Of a DNA stretch of 59,688 nucleotides, positions 17,005-25,251 are shown in pieces. Position 1 is the first letter of the stretch; each line of letters begins with the position of its first letter. Made by a program: the position numbers and the translations under genes. Origin of the DNA: Faecalibacterium sp. UBA1762 (lineage in GTDB: Bacteria > Bacillota > Clostridia > Oscillospirales > Ruminococcaceae); contig DCHC01000064.1 of the NCBI GenBank assembly GCA_002314755.1, positions 1 to 59,688 on the forward strand, written 5' to 3'. The notes beneath the pieces are model-generated. The model did no database searches. It was not told the DNA's origin and saw only the letters and a list, made by a program, of their open reading frames with translations.

Positions 17005-18159
17005 ATGGCGAACGGTGTGTCTCTGGCTTGTTACAATTCCTATTTGGAAATAAATATGCATACTTTTTGTGAAAATATTCATTCTATCCGTTCCGTTTTG
17101 CCGGGCCGAACGCAGCTGATACCTGTCTTGAAGGGCAACGCCTACGGCCTTGGAGCGGTAAAGCTTGCTTTGGCCCTTTCCGCAATGAAAGAGATTAAGA
17201 CCTTTGCGGTGGCACAAATTGGTGAGGCATTACAACTTCGTCAAGCAGGAATTGCCCAGGACATCCTGGTTTTGGGCGCGTTTCCCCTGGTTCAGATGCC
17301 CCTCGCCGTGGAAAACAACCTGCTGCTGACCGTTTTCGACAGCACAACTGCCCGGGCAATTGAGCAGGAGGCTGCCCGCTGGGGCTGCACTGTTGGGGTA
17401 CACATTAAAATTGAGACCGGCCTAAACCGAATCGGCGTTAAACCGGGCGAGCCCCTTGCCGCGCTGCTGCGAACCCTGGGTACGCTTACACATATTACCG
17501 TAAAAGGATGCTTTACCCATTTTGTGGACGGCGAGCGTCCCGACTCGCCCATTGCCCTGCAGCAGTTTGCCTTATATGAAAAGGCGGTTTCTCAAATCCG
17601 CAAAGCCGGGTTTCAGCTTCCGCTGTGTCATATTTGCAACAGCGGAGCTTCGGAATGGTTTGACGAAGCCATGCTGGACGGGGTCAGAATCGGGCGCCGC
17701 CTTTACATGGATAGCCGGGATAATCCCCTTGCGCCGGGCAAGCCGGGCGCAATCAAGGAGGTTGCTTCCTGGCGCGCCAGTATTGTCAATCTTCATGATG
17801 TATCAACAGGCGAAACGGTGGGGTACGACGGATGTTTTGTCGCAAAGCGGCCCACCACGGTAGCCACCATCTGTGTCGGCTACGGAGACGGTCTATGCAC
17901 AGATTTTGTCCGGGCTGGCAGCCCCTGCCTTGTCAACGGTCAGCTGGCGCGTTACATCGGTATCTGTATGGATCAAAGCTTTTTGGATGTCACCGGGATG
18001 GATTGTCAGATAGGCGACGAGGTCACGATTTTCGGTTACAGTTCTGACGGTTATTATCTCTCGGCACAGGCTTTGGCAAAAACCGTCGGTCACGAGGGCG
18101 TTTTCTTTACAGACTGCGCAGGTGAGCGGGTCGAACGCCGATACATCAACGAGGAATAA
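17005..18159 (+). CDS. alr: Alanine racemase (fold type III PLP enzyme)
   Basis: A 384-residue PLP racemase that makes D-alanine for peptidoglycan. The PLP lysine lies in PVLKGNAYGLG near residue 42, the second-half catalytic tyrosine in GETVGYDGCF near residue 272, and ICMDQSFLDVTG is the classic C-terminal signature. VLKGNAYG replaces the usual VVKADAYG, and the GRRLYM segment is less standard than in housekeeping Alr, so a serine- or other amino-acid-specific relative is possible. ATG 17005 has AAAGG directly against it; GTG 17017 has better spacing to the same site and could be the true start. Fumarase follows after 15 bases. Confidence 0.85.
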   Translation: MANGVSLACYNSYLEINMHTFCENIHSIRSVLPGRTQLIPVLKGNAYGLGAVKLALALSAMKEIKTFAVAQIGEALQLRQAGIAQDILVLGAFPLVQMPLAVENNLLLTVFDSTTARAIEQEAARWGCTVGVHIKIETGLNRIGVKPGEPLAALLRTLGTLTHITVKGCFTHFVDGERPDSPIALQQFALYEKAVSQIRKAGFQLPLCHICNSGASEWFDEAMLDGVRIGRRLYMDSRDNPLAPGKPGAIKEVASWRASIVNLHDVSTGETVGYDGCFVAKRPTTVATICVGYGDGLCTDFVRAGSPCLVNGQLARYIGICMDQSFLDVTGMDCQIGDEVTIFGYSSDGYYLSAQALAKTVGHEGVFFTDCAGERVERRYINEE

Positions 18160-18174
18160 ACGGAGGCTTCAGAT

Positions 18175-19551
18175 ATGACTACCAACACGGATTATCGGAC
18201 AGAGTATGATTCCCTGGGAGAGGTACAGGTACCCGCAGCGCGCTATTGGGGGGCACAGACTCAGCGCAGCTTGGAGAATTTTCCCATCGGGTCGCAAAAG
18301 ATGCCTGGGGAGATTATTACCTCCTTTGCGATACTGAAAAAAGCATCCGCAAAGGCAAACGAAAAACTGGGGAAGCTGGACGCCGAACGGGCAGAGCTGA
18401 TTTGCCGTGTCTGCGATGAAATCTTGAACGGGCAGCTGGCAGAGGAATTTCCCCTTTCGGTCTGGCAGACCGGCAGCGGCACACAGTCCAATATGAATGT
18501 CAATGAGGTGATTGCCAACCGGGGAAATGAGCTGGCAGGACAGCCCCTGCTGCATCCAAACGATACCGTCAATATGTCGCAGAGCAGTAACGATACTTTT
18601 CCCACTGCCATGCATATCGCCGCCTATACCGCTGTGCATCAAAAGCTGCTGCCTGCCTTAAACCGGATGATTGCCGCCTGCCGCGCTCTGGAGGAGCAAA
18701 ACCGCGACATCATCAAGGTCGGTCGCACCCATCTGCAGGACGCGACACCCATCCGTTTTTGCCAGGAGATTTCCGGTTGGCGTGGCATGCTGGAAAACAG
18801 TCTCAGCCAGATTACCGCCGGCTGCGAGGGGCTGCGGTATCTTGCGCTGGGCGGAACCGCCGTCGGCACCGGCATCAATGCCCCGGCACAATTCGGGGAG
18901 GCATCTGCCGCCGAAATCAGCCTGCTCACCGGTTATCCCTTTGTCACCTCTCCCAATAAATTCCACGCCCTGACTGCAAAGGACGATTTGGCTTTTTCTC
19001 ACGGGGCGCTGAAAGCATTGGCAGCCAATATGCTGAAAATCGCAAACGATGTGCGGATGCTTGCCAGCGGTCCGCGGTGCGGTCTGGGTGAGATCACCAT
19101 ACCCGAAAACGAACCTGGCTCCTCCATTATGCCAGGCAAGGTCAACCCCACCCAGTGCGAATCGGTGACCATGGTTGCCGTACAGGTCATGGGCAATGAC
19201 GCCACCGTAGGCTTTGCCGCCTCCCAGGGCAATTTTCAGATGAATGTGTTTATGCCGGTCATCATCTATAACTATCTGGAGTCGGTGCAACTGTTAAGCG
19301 ACTCCCTGAATTCCTTCTGTAATCGCTGTTTTTCCGGCATCCGCGCCAACCGGGAGGTCATGCGCAGTAAGCTGGAGTCCTCTTTAATGCTGGGAACCTG
19401 TTTAAGCCCGATCATCGGGTACGAGAATGTTGCCCGGGTTGCCCGCAAGGCGTATCTGGAGAATCTCACTCTGAAAGAGGCCGCAGTCCAATCCGGTCTT
19501 TTGTCCGCTGAGGAATTTGACGCGGTAGTACAACCGGAAAAAATGGTTTGA
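18175..19551 (+). CDS. fumC: Class II fumarate hydratase
   Basis: A 458-residue cytoplasmic enzyme interconverting fumarate and malate. Present are the N-terminal EYDSLGEVQVPAARYWGAQT, SSNDTFPTAMHIAA, VGRTHLQDATPI and the superfamily catalytic loop GSSIMPGKVNPTQCE. The length matches FumC rather than the larger iron-sulfur fumarases. ACGGAGG precedes the ATG. It is close behind the alanine racemase gene and followed by a terminator. It could feed malate to the nearby malic enzyme and use fumarate released by ArgH. Confidence 0.96.
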   Translation: MTTNTDYRTEYDSLGEVQVPAARYWGAQTQRSLENFPIGSQKMPGEIITSFAILKKASAKANEKLGKLDAERAELICRVCDEILNGQLAEEFPLSVWQTGSGTQSNMNVNEVIANRGNELAGQPLLHPNDTVNMSQSSNDTFPTAMHIAAYTAVHQKLLPALNRMIAACRALEEQNRDIIKVGRTHLQDATPIRFCQEISGWRGMLENSLSQITAGCEGLRYLALGGTAVGTGINAPAQFGEASAAEISLLTGYPFVTSPNKFHALTAKDDLAFSHGALKALAANMLKIANDVRMLASGPRCGLGEITIPENEPGSSIMPGKVNPTQCESVTMVAVQVMGNDATVGFAASQGNFQMNVFMPVIIYNYLESVQLLSDSLNSFCNRCFSGIRANREVMRSKLESSLMLGTCLSPIIGYENVARVARKAYLENLTLKEAAVQSGLLSAEEFDAVVQPEKMV

Positions 19552-19587
19552 TTTTTAACACGCCGGAGAACGCGCCCCAGTAAAAAC

Positions 19588-19621
19588 ACACGGTACCGGA
19601 ACTATCCCCCCGGTACCGTGT
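19588..19621. terminator. Bidirectional terminator after fumC
   Basis: ACACGGTACCGG pairs perfectly with CCGGTACCGTGT around a 10-base loop, followed by TCTTT. It lies between convergent fumC and the sialidase-fold gene. Confidence 0.85.
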
Positions 19622-19666
19622 TCTTTATGCGTCATTGCGAATCCGCACTGCCGTGCAGCCCAAAGC

Positions 19667-20752
19667 TTACAGAATACTGTCCTTCTCTATCTTCATGATT
19701 CCCAGTCGGTTCAGGCAACAGCCGCTATCCGGTATACCGCCCCTGCAATAGGCTATCAGCAAGCAGTTATCCCGGGTGACAAACACTGCCGGGTAGCAAT
19801 ATCCGCGGGCGGGGTCATCCTCAATCAGGTTGACCGGACCCCAGCTGCGGCCGAAATCAGTAGATTTTTGCAGAGCAAACGGCGTGCGGTCGCCTGCGCC
19901 GTATGTGTTTACCCAACTGTTGGCGTGGGGCACCGGGTTGTATACAGCATACAACGTATCTTCATCCTTTATGACCTGCATAGGCGAGCAGGGAGAGGTA
20001 AAATCCGACGGCTCCGGCGGGGTAAAGGTTTGCAAACCGTCCAGTGAGAAGCACTGATACTGCCGCCCCAGCGCCGTGCGTGCCCACATCCAATAATACC
20101 CGCCGGGCATCTCCATCAGACCCGGCTCCTGCAGGCCCACATTCATATTTGCCCGTACCGAAAGCTCCGCCTGCGCAGGCAGCCGGTCAAAGCTTGCGCC
20201 GTCATCCTCCGAGACCAATACCATCGCCCGGCCTTCTTCAAGAACGAAGCTGGCATAACTGCCGTCAGGCGCCGAGGGGCCCGTGCGATGACAGGCAGTG
20301 GGCACGACAATGCGCCCGTCTTTCAGCCGGATGAAGCGGTCGTTATTAATCACATAGTAAGAGGGCAAAAAACAACTTTGGCAGCGAGATGCTGTAAAGT
20401 GCACGCCGTCAGAAGAAATCAATCTGCCGATATTGCTGGTATTATCCTTTTCCTTGATTACAAAGAAAAAGCAAAGACCGCCATCCTTCAAATACAGACC
20501 GGAAACACTCATAATATTTTCTACACCGAACTGCTGCGCCCTGGCAAGCACCACCGGCTCACTCCAGGTTTCACCCTCGTCCGAGCTGCGGATCATCGCA
20601 ATATCGCAGGGGGCGTCATCTATCCAGTCACTTTTGCTGAACCGGCTATAGGCAAACAAAATATCACCATTCGGTGCCCGCAAAAAAGAGCCCTCACTGT
20701 TACGCCCGTTTTCTTTTGTAGGTATCTTGTCAAAAACCAGTTTTTCTTTCAT
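19667..20752 (-). CDS. Sialidase/neuraminidase-fold glycoside hydrolase-like protein
   Basis: A 361-residue six-bladed propeller protein of the BNR/Asp-box sialidase superfamily. Asp-box-like repeats are visible: SSDEGETWSEP near residue 55, SEDDGASFDRLP near 180 and STDFGRSWGPVN near 300. An arginine-rich start (GRNSEGSFLRAPNGDILFAY) fits the family. No signal peptide is seen, so it is probably cytoplasmic and may not be a true sialidase. I chose ATG 20752, preceded by GAGGAAAG, over a longer basic N-terminus at 20785. Activity on sialic acid, arabinose or other sugars cannot be told apart here. Confidence 0.75.
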   Translation of the reverse strand: MKEKLVFDKIPTKENGRNSEGSFLRAPNGDILFAYSRFSKSDWIDDAPCDIAMIRSSDEGETWSEPVVLARAQQFGVENIMSVSGLYLKDGGLCFFFVIKEKDNTSNIGRLISSDGVHFTASRCQSCFLPSYYVINNDRFIRLKDGRIVVPTACHRTGPSAPDGSYASFVLEEGRAMVLVSEDDGASFDRLPAQAELSVRANMNVGLQEPGLMEMPGGYYWMWARTALGRQYQCFSLDGLQTFTPPEPSDFTSPCSPMQVIKDEDTLYAVYNPVPHANSWVNTYGAGDRTPFALQKSTDFGRSWGPVNLIEDDPARGYCYPAVFVTRDNCLLIAYCRGGIPDSGCCLNRLGIMKIEKDSIL

Positions 20753-20811
20753 AACTTCTTTCCTCTTCTTTCCTTTTTTCGGCACAAAGTGTTTTTTGTG
20801 CCGTTTGCTAC

Positions 20812-20840
20812 ATTATAGCGAAAAACCGGCACCGTTTCAA
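20812..20840 (-). promoter_or_regulatory. Promoter of the sialidase-fold gene
   Basis: On the minus strand TTGAAA (20835-20840), 17 bases, TATAAT (20812-20817). A GGCACAAA/TTTGTGCC hairpin at 20781-20802 lies in the 5' leader. Confidence 0.75.
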
Positions 20841-20886
20841 GGACAATTTCCGCTTTTTTCTAATACCGAAGCTTCATGCAAAAGTA

Positions 20887-21554
20887 ATCGAGTAGGAGGA
20901 GCTGACTTGTAAGCCGCTCCGACCTCTCACACCACCGCGCGTACCGTTCGGCACACGGCGGTTTCCAAGTTTACGCTATTACTTCAAGGTAGTAGTCGAG
21001 AAGAAATGTATATCCGGCTTTCTTTAATAACTCTTTAGAGATTGCCAGCTTTACTATCGGGCTATCGGCGCTTCGCCTGTAACCTTTTCTCGTGTTCGCC
21101 ATGATTCCTGCGTTTCGTTCGGGCACTCCAACCTTTCGCAGGTTGCGGTGTCTGTTCTTTATCGTTTTCCAACTTTTCCAAGTTCTCTCATTTTCTCGTT
21201 CTCCTTTGGTATTCATACCCGGCGAACCGAATTCGGACGGTTAGTTCCATCCAGTATGGATTGCACAAATTCCTCCCGGCGCTTTCTCAAATATTCCGGT
21301 AACTCTTTTACATCTTATCTACACCGCCAGCCCCTTTCTTCCGCCGTATCTTCGTAAAGGCATTGTTCAGATTGTCAAGGGTTGTGATTCGCTCAAGCAT
21401 CTCCATACTTTCTATCCGTCAGTTCGGAGATTTGTCTACACCTTCCTTCAAATTCTGTCTCACGACAAACACCCTTGGTGTTCGGCTATACCCTTCCCAC
21501 TACCGGGCGAATTCGGGACTTTCACCCGATAAACTTTACCCATGCCGGGCACAC
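20887..21554 (-). mobile_element. Class IIC group II intron remnant with internally deleted maturase
   Basis: On the minus strand the element opens with GTGTGCCCGGCATGGG at 21554, a group II 5' end (GTGYG). It closes near 20887 after an intact-looking domain V hairpin (about 20925-20960) and a domain VI ending in CTCCTACTCGAT. Between them only the two ends of the reverse transcriptase gene survive, so the element is about 670 bases rather than the usual near 1.9 kb. It sits immediately behind a rho-independent terminator and its T-run, the insertion preference known for class C introns. Boundaries are good to a few bases. Confidence 0.8.
20971..21406 (-). pseudogene. ltrA: Group II intron reverse transcriptase/maturase, N- and C-terminal fragments only
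   Basis: The fragment from ATG 21406 reads LERITTLDNLNNAFTKIRRK then KGAGGVDKM, the family N-terminus. It then shifts frame into VKELPEYLRKRREEFVQSIL and DGTNRPNSVRRV. The next recognisable part is already the maturase X-domain tail: WKTIKNRHRNLRKVGVPERN, ADSPIVKLAISKELLKKAGY and a typical C-terminus. The catalytic core including YADD is absent. It cannot encode a working enzyme; the ribozyme could at best be helped in trans. Confidence 0.85.
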
Positions 21555-21597
21555 AAAAAAAGAAATCCCCTTCGCAGGCACATGCGAAAGGGATTTC
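21555..21597 (-). terminator. Terminator used as intron target
   Basis: On the minus strand GAAATCCCTTTCGCA pairs with TGCGAAGGGGATTTC, followed by seven T residues that run straight into the intron 5' end. It would have terminated the flippase gene now decayed upstream. Confidence 0.85.
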
Positions 21598-21750
21598 ATA
21601 ATACCGGACTGAAATGTCAGCCAAATCAAGGTGGAGAAAAAAGCAAAACCCACAATGATACAACCCTCGGCAACCCCCGAGCGATATTGAAAAAAGCAAG
21701 AAATCAAAAAAGCTTACTAATCATACGAAGCTTTCATTATTGTCAGTATA

Positions 21751-22097
21751 TCATACAGGTGTTGCCAAAATGACTACAAAGACATCTTTCATAAAGATTT
21801 TTTCAAAAAAACTTATATTCCCAAGCATAAAATAATGGCAAGTTGAAAAAACAATCCAAACAGTTCCGCCACAAGCGTGCCGACACCTGTGCCGAATATA
21901 CCGAGCACCGGAATAAGTAGTACACTTAGGGCTATATTGATCGCTGCATTGGTCAGGATGCAAAAAGCATAGGTCTTATCATGGCTGTGGGGTATCAGAT
22001 GCTGGATCCGAATCAGTTCTCCGATACCTACAATCAACGGAATAGAACTGGTAGCCATCATAACCGTGCCGGACTGAGCAAAGCTTTCACCGTATTA
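21751..22097 (-). pseudogene. Wzx-type flippase remnant (C-terminal part)
   Basis: About 115 codons on the minus strand resemble the last third of a polysaccharide flippase: GESFAQSGTVMMATSSIPLI, GIGELIRIQHLIPHSHDKTY, then ALSVLLIPVLGIFGTGVGTL and VAELFGLFFQLAIILCLG. A frameshift near 21815 moves the reading into NISFFEKIFMKDVFVVILAT. The 5' two-thirds are missing. It is the relic of an older polysaccharide locus on the opposite strand from the present cluster. Confidence 0.7.
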
Positions 22098-22125
22098 AAC
22101 TACTGCACGTTCCTCCGACAAAACT

Positions 22126-22154
22126 TGAAATCGGGTAATTGTTATGCTATACTT
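22126..22154 (+). promoter_or_regulatory. Promoter of the exopolysaccharide cluster
   Basis: TTGAAA (22126-22131), 17 bases, TATACT (22149-22154) with an extended TGC before the -10. The first gene starts about 80 bases later. No other strong promoter was noticed inside the cluster. Confidence 0.75.
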
Positions 22155-22240
22155 ACAACAGTAGTGAGTGTTTTTTTGTAAGAATTGAAGGTTGCAATCA
22201 GCCGTCTGTTTTCAGAAGAAAATCAAACCGGGTGAATATT

Positions 22241-23362
22241 ATGCACAAAGTATCCTATATCAGTGAATATGATATAGGCAGTCATGCCGACGGTGTAGCT
22301 GCAAAAATTGCACTTCAGATGCATGCCTTTGCAAAAAGAGGACTTCTGACAGAGCATGTTCGGTGTCCGGACGCATTTGCCTCCAAAACATGGGGAAAGA
22401 TTCTGTCGCAGCTCCCCTTCTTTCCCGCATTTCAAGATTACCGGACAATGGAAATCCCGAAAGCGGATTTTCTCTATGTGAGAAAACCCATTGTGGCAGA
22501 CAGATACTTTGTCGCCTTTTTAAAAAAGGCGAGGCGAGCTGGGATAAAAAAGATTGTTTTGGAGCTGCCGGTCTATCCCTATGACGGGCAGATACTGCAC
22601 ACATGGTATAAAGCGCCAATTCTGTTAAAGGATATCTGTAACCGAAAAAAGCTGAGAAAATATGTGGATTTGATCGCAACCTACACATTTGATACACAAA
22701 TTTTCGGAATTTCCGCGGCGCATATCGAAAACGCGTTGGATTTTTCTGCTATTTCAGAAAGAATTCCCTCACAAAAGGAAAACCGAATTGATCTGCTGGC
22801 TGTATCCAGTATGGCATACTGGCACGGCTATGACCGGATAATCAGGGGGTTAAAGGAATACTATTCCCGAACGCAGTCCGTACCGGTATACCTGCATCTG
22901 GTCGGTGACGGACCGGCTGCCGCTGAGTATAAAAAACTGATTACACAACTTGACCTGTGGAATTATGTCTTTTATTACGGGCTGAAGAGTGGAAACGAGC
23001 TGGATGACATTTACAATATGTGCGACATCGGTATCTGCACCTTGGCCTGCCACCGCAAAAAAATGTATCTGACCAGCGAGCTGAAATCCCGGGAATATGC
23101 CGCCAAGAGTCTGCCAATGGTGGGCTCCTGCGATATCAGCTGCTTTTTGGAAAACGAGTGTGATTTTTTTTGCAAGGTGACTGCGGATGAGACCGCCGTG
23201 GATATCGGCAGTATCGTCAGCTGGTATCAGACATTGCTTATACGGTACGGCGGGGTAAAAAAGCTGTCCGACTTTATTCGGGAATACGGAAACAGGCACT
23301 GCGATATCTACCAATGCATGACCCCGGTCACGAATTTCTTTTGGGAACAGAGGGGAGGTTGA
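22241..23362 (+). CDS. GT4-type glycosyltransferase
   Basis: A 373-residue GT-B glycosyltransferase, first gene of the exopolysaccharide cluster. It starts at ATG 22241 (MHKVSYISEYD) with GAAGAAAA and GGTGA weakly placed upstream; an in-frame ATG at 22139 overlaps the promoter. The C-terminal half shows family features: LAVSSMAYWHGYDRIIRGL, YLHLVGDGPAAAEYKKLI, and a donor-site region YNMCDIGICTLACHRKK ending ELKSREYAAKSLPMVGS. It is cytoplasmic or membrane-associated and would add one sugar to the lipid-linked repeat unit. Donor and acceptor are unknown. Confidence 0.82.
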   Translation: MHKVSYISEYDIGSHADGVAAKIALQMHAFAKRGLLTEHVRCPDAFASKTWGKILSQLPFFPAFQDYRTMEIPKADFLYVRKPIVADRYFVAFLKKARRAGIKKIVLELPVYPYDGQILHTWYKAPILLKDICNRKKLRKYVDLIATYTFDTQIFGISAAHIENALDFSAISERIPSQKENRIDLLAVSSMAYWHGYDRIIRGLKEYYSRTQSVPVYLHLVGDGPAAAEYKKLITQLDLWNYVFYYGLKSGNELDDIYNMCDIGICTLACHRKKMYLTSELKSREYAAKSLPMVGSCDISCFLENECDFFCKVTADETAVDIGSIVSWYQTLLIRYGGVKKLSDFIREYGNRHCDIYQCMTPVTNFFWEQRGG

Positions 23363-23937
23363 ACGACATCGATCCGTACTTTGTTCATGAGAGCAGTTAT
23401 ATCGACGAGGATGTCAAAATCGGTTCCGGCACAAAAATATGGTGCTTTTGTCATATTCAGAAGGGAGCTATTATCGGCAGCAACTGCGTGTTGGGGCAGA
23501 ATGTCAATATTTCCAACCGGGTTACCGTTGGCAACCGGGTCAAAATTCAGAATAACGTCAGTGTGTATGAGGGTGTGGAAATCGAGGACGATGTTTTTTT
23601 AGGGCCGTCCTGCGTATTTACAAACGATTTAACCCCCCGGACAGCCTATCCGAAAGGTTCTGAGAACTACCGCAAGACCCTTGTAAAGCGCGGCGCGACA
23701 GTCGGAGCCAATGCAACCGTACTCTGCGGAAATACAATTGGAAGCTATGCCTTGATTGGCGCCGGCGCTGTTGTAACAGGGGATGTGCTTGACTATGCGG
23801 TAATGACCGGTGTTCCTGCAAAGCAGACCGGTTGGGTCTGTGTCTGCGGCAATCTGCTAAAACACGGATTTGTCTGCGACTGTTGCTCCCGGAAGTATCA
23901 TTTAAAAGCTCATCGGCTGATTTGTATAGAGGAGTAG
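23314..23937 (+). CDS. WlbB/WbpD-like UDP-sugar 3-amine N-acetyltransferase
   Basis: A 207-residue left-handed beta-helix acyltransferase with repeated hexapeptides (GSGTKI, GSNCVLGQNVNI, GNRVKIQNNVSVYEGVEI). The block VFTNDLTPRTAY, the histidine-free KTLVKRGATVGANATVLCG and a cysteine-bearing tail GWVCVCGNLLKHGFVC match WlbB/WbpD enzymes, which acetylate the 3-amino group of UDP-GlcNAc(3NH2)A. ATG 23314 overlaps the first gene by 49 bases; a TTG at 23359 overlapping the previous stop and next to GGGGAGG is an alternative start. Partner genes for the dehydrogenase and aminotransferase steps lie 3-5 kb downstream. Confidence 0.83.
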   Translation: MHDPGHEFLLGTEGRLNDIDPYFVHESSYIDEDVKIGSGTKIWCFCHIQKGAIIGSNCVLGQNVNISNRVTVGNRVKIQNNVSVYEGVEIEDDVFLGPSCVFTNDLTPRTAYPKGSENYRKTLVKRGATVGANATVLCGNTIGSYALIGAGAVVTGDVLDYAVMTGVPAKQTGWVCVCGNLLKHGFVCDCCSRKYHLKAHRLICIEE

Positions 23938-23940
23938 GAT

Positions 23941-25251
23941 GTGCATTCATCAGAGAACAGCGCAGTAAACTATATTGTCCGCTTTTGGTGCGGTGAAAAT
24001 GCAAACCGTGTAAAATATGTCTCTGCACCTCCGGAAAAGACTGAAAAAGCTGTCTATATTTTGCGCTCGGCATTTTTTGATGAAGGGGTCTACGGTACTG
24101 CGGACAGCATTCCCTCGGTTCCGCTGAAAATGCTGAACGGTATTCCTATCCTTTTTGGAAATCCCACAGTGGAGTTCCGGCGTAGCTGCGTTGTCATTCA
24201 AGCCGATCTCATTGCTTCTGCCTATTTTTTGATTTCCAGATACGAAGAATACATACGTCCGGACACTGTCGACCGGTACGGACGTTTTCCGGGAAGAGAA
24301 TCTCTTCCGTTCAAGGGTGGCTTTGTCGAAAGACCTGTTGTTGATGAGTACGGAATATTGATTAACCGTTTTCTGAAACAACTGGGATACCCGGTCGAAC
24401 CCGTCGGAAAGGGTGAGATTTATCTGACCCACGATATAGACACGCCATGGAAACAATTTACTTTTTTCAGCGCCTGTAAACGGGTTGCCGCGGATTTTTT
24501 CCGCAACGGAAAGCTGAAGTTCTATCCCTTTCGGGTTAAAAAAGGTGATATAGAAAAAGACCCGCTGTATACCTTTCCACAGCTTATCCGGGCAGACGGT
24601 AAACTACCGGAAGCCAAGGTAATCTATTTTATTAAGGGAAACGGTCACAAAAGGCCGGAGGACGCGAAACCTTACATCAACTCTCCGCTTTTTTCAAAAC
24701 TGTTGAGCTTACTGCTCGACAGCGGCGCCCGGGTCGGATATCATATCAGTTACCGGGCTGGCTGCGACCCGCGACTGATTCCCGACGAATTGGCGCAGGT
24801 GGAAAAGGTGTGCGGAGTAAAGATCACACAGGCAAGGAATCACTATCTGGCAAGCAAAAGACCGGCGGATTTTCTTGCACTGTTGAACGCCGGAGTTCGG
24901 GAGGATTTCACAATGGGCTATGCGGATGTTCCCGGGTTTCGCTTGGGGACCTCCAAAAGTATCCGCTGGATCAATCCCCAAAACAGAGAGCTAACCGACC
25001 TGCTTTTACATCCTCTGCTTATTATGGATGTCACCCTGACCGGCGGAAAATATCTCCGTTTGGACCGCAATGAGATGATTAAGCTGGGTGATACCGTGCT
25101 TGGCAACGCGCTTGCCGTTGGCGGGGATATCTGCCTGCTATGGCACAACAACGATTTTCAGATGAGCGCAGGTAACCTGAAGTGGATGCTATACGCTCAC
25201 TTTCTTACAACAGTTAGGGAAAACAGCAATGCATCAGACAAAAAGATATGA
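23941..25251 (+). CDS. Polysaccharide deacetylase family protein
   Basis: A 436-residue NodB-fold (CE4-like) protein with an extra N-terminal domain of about 160 residues. The metal-binding start motif is visible as IYLTHDIDTPW near residue 160. A later GYHISYRAG segment replaces the usual GxHTxxH metal motif, and the FTMGYADVPGFRLGT and LLWHNNDF segments fit the family end. It starts at GTG 23941 with GGAG six bases before it, right after the acetyltransferase stop. It resembles deacetylases found beside FemAB-like genes in exopolysaccharide clusters. It may deacetylate the repeat unit in the cytoplasm, since no signal peptide is seen. Confidence 0.75.
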   Translation: MHSSENSAVNYIVRFWCGENANRVKYVSAPPEKTEKAVYILRSAFFDEGVYGTADSIPSVPLKMLNGIPILFGNPTVEFRRSCVVIQADLIASAYFLISRYEEYIRPDTVDRYGRFPGRESLPFKGGFVERPVVDEYGILINRFLKQLGYPVEPVGKGEIYLTHDIDTPWKQFTFFSACKRVAADFFRNGKLKFYPFRVKKGDIEKDPLYTFPQLIRADGKLPEAKVIYFIKGNGHKRPEDAKPYINSPLFSKLLSLLLDSGARVGYHISYRAGCDPRLIPDELAQVEKVCGVKITQARNHYLASKRPADFLALLNAGVREDFTMGYADVPGFRLGTSKSIRWINPQNRELTDLLLHPLLIMDVTLTGGKYLRLDRNEMIKLGDTVLGNALAVGGDICLLWHNNDFQMSAGNLKWMLYAHFLTTVRENSNASDKKI

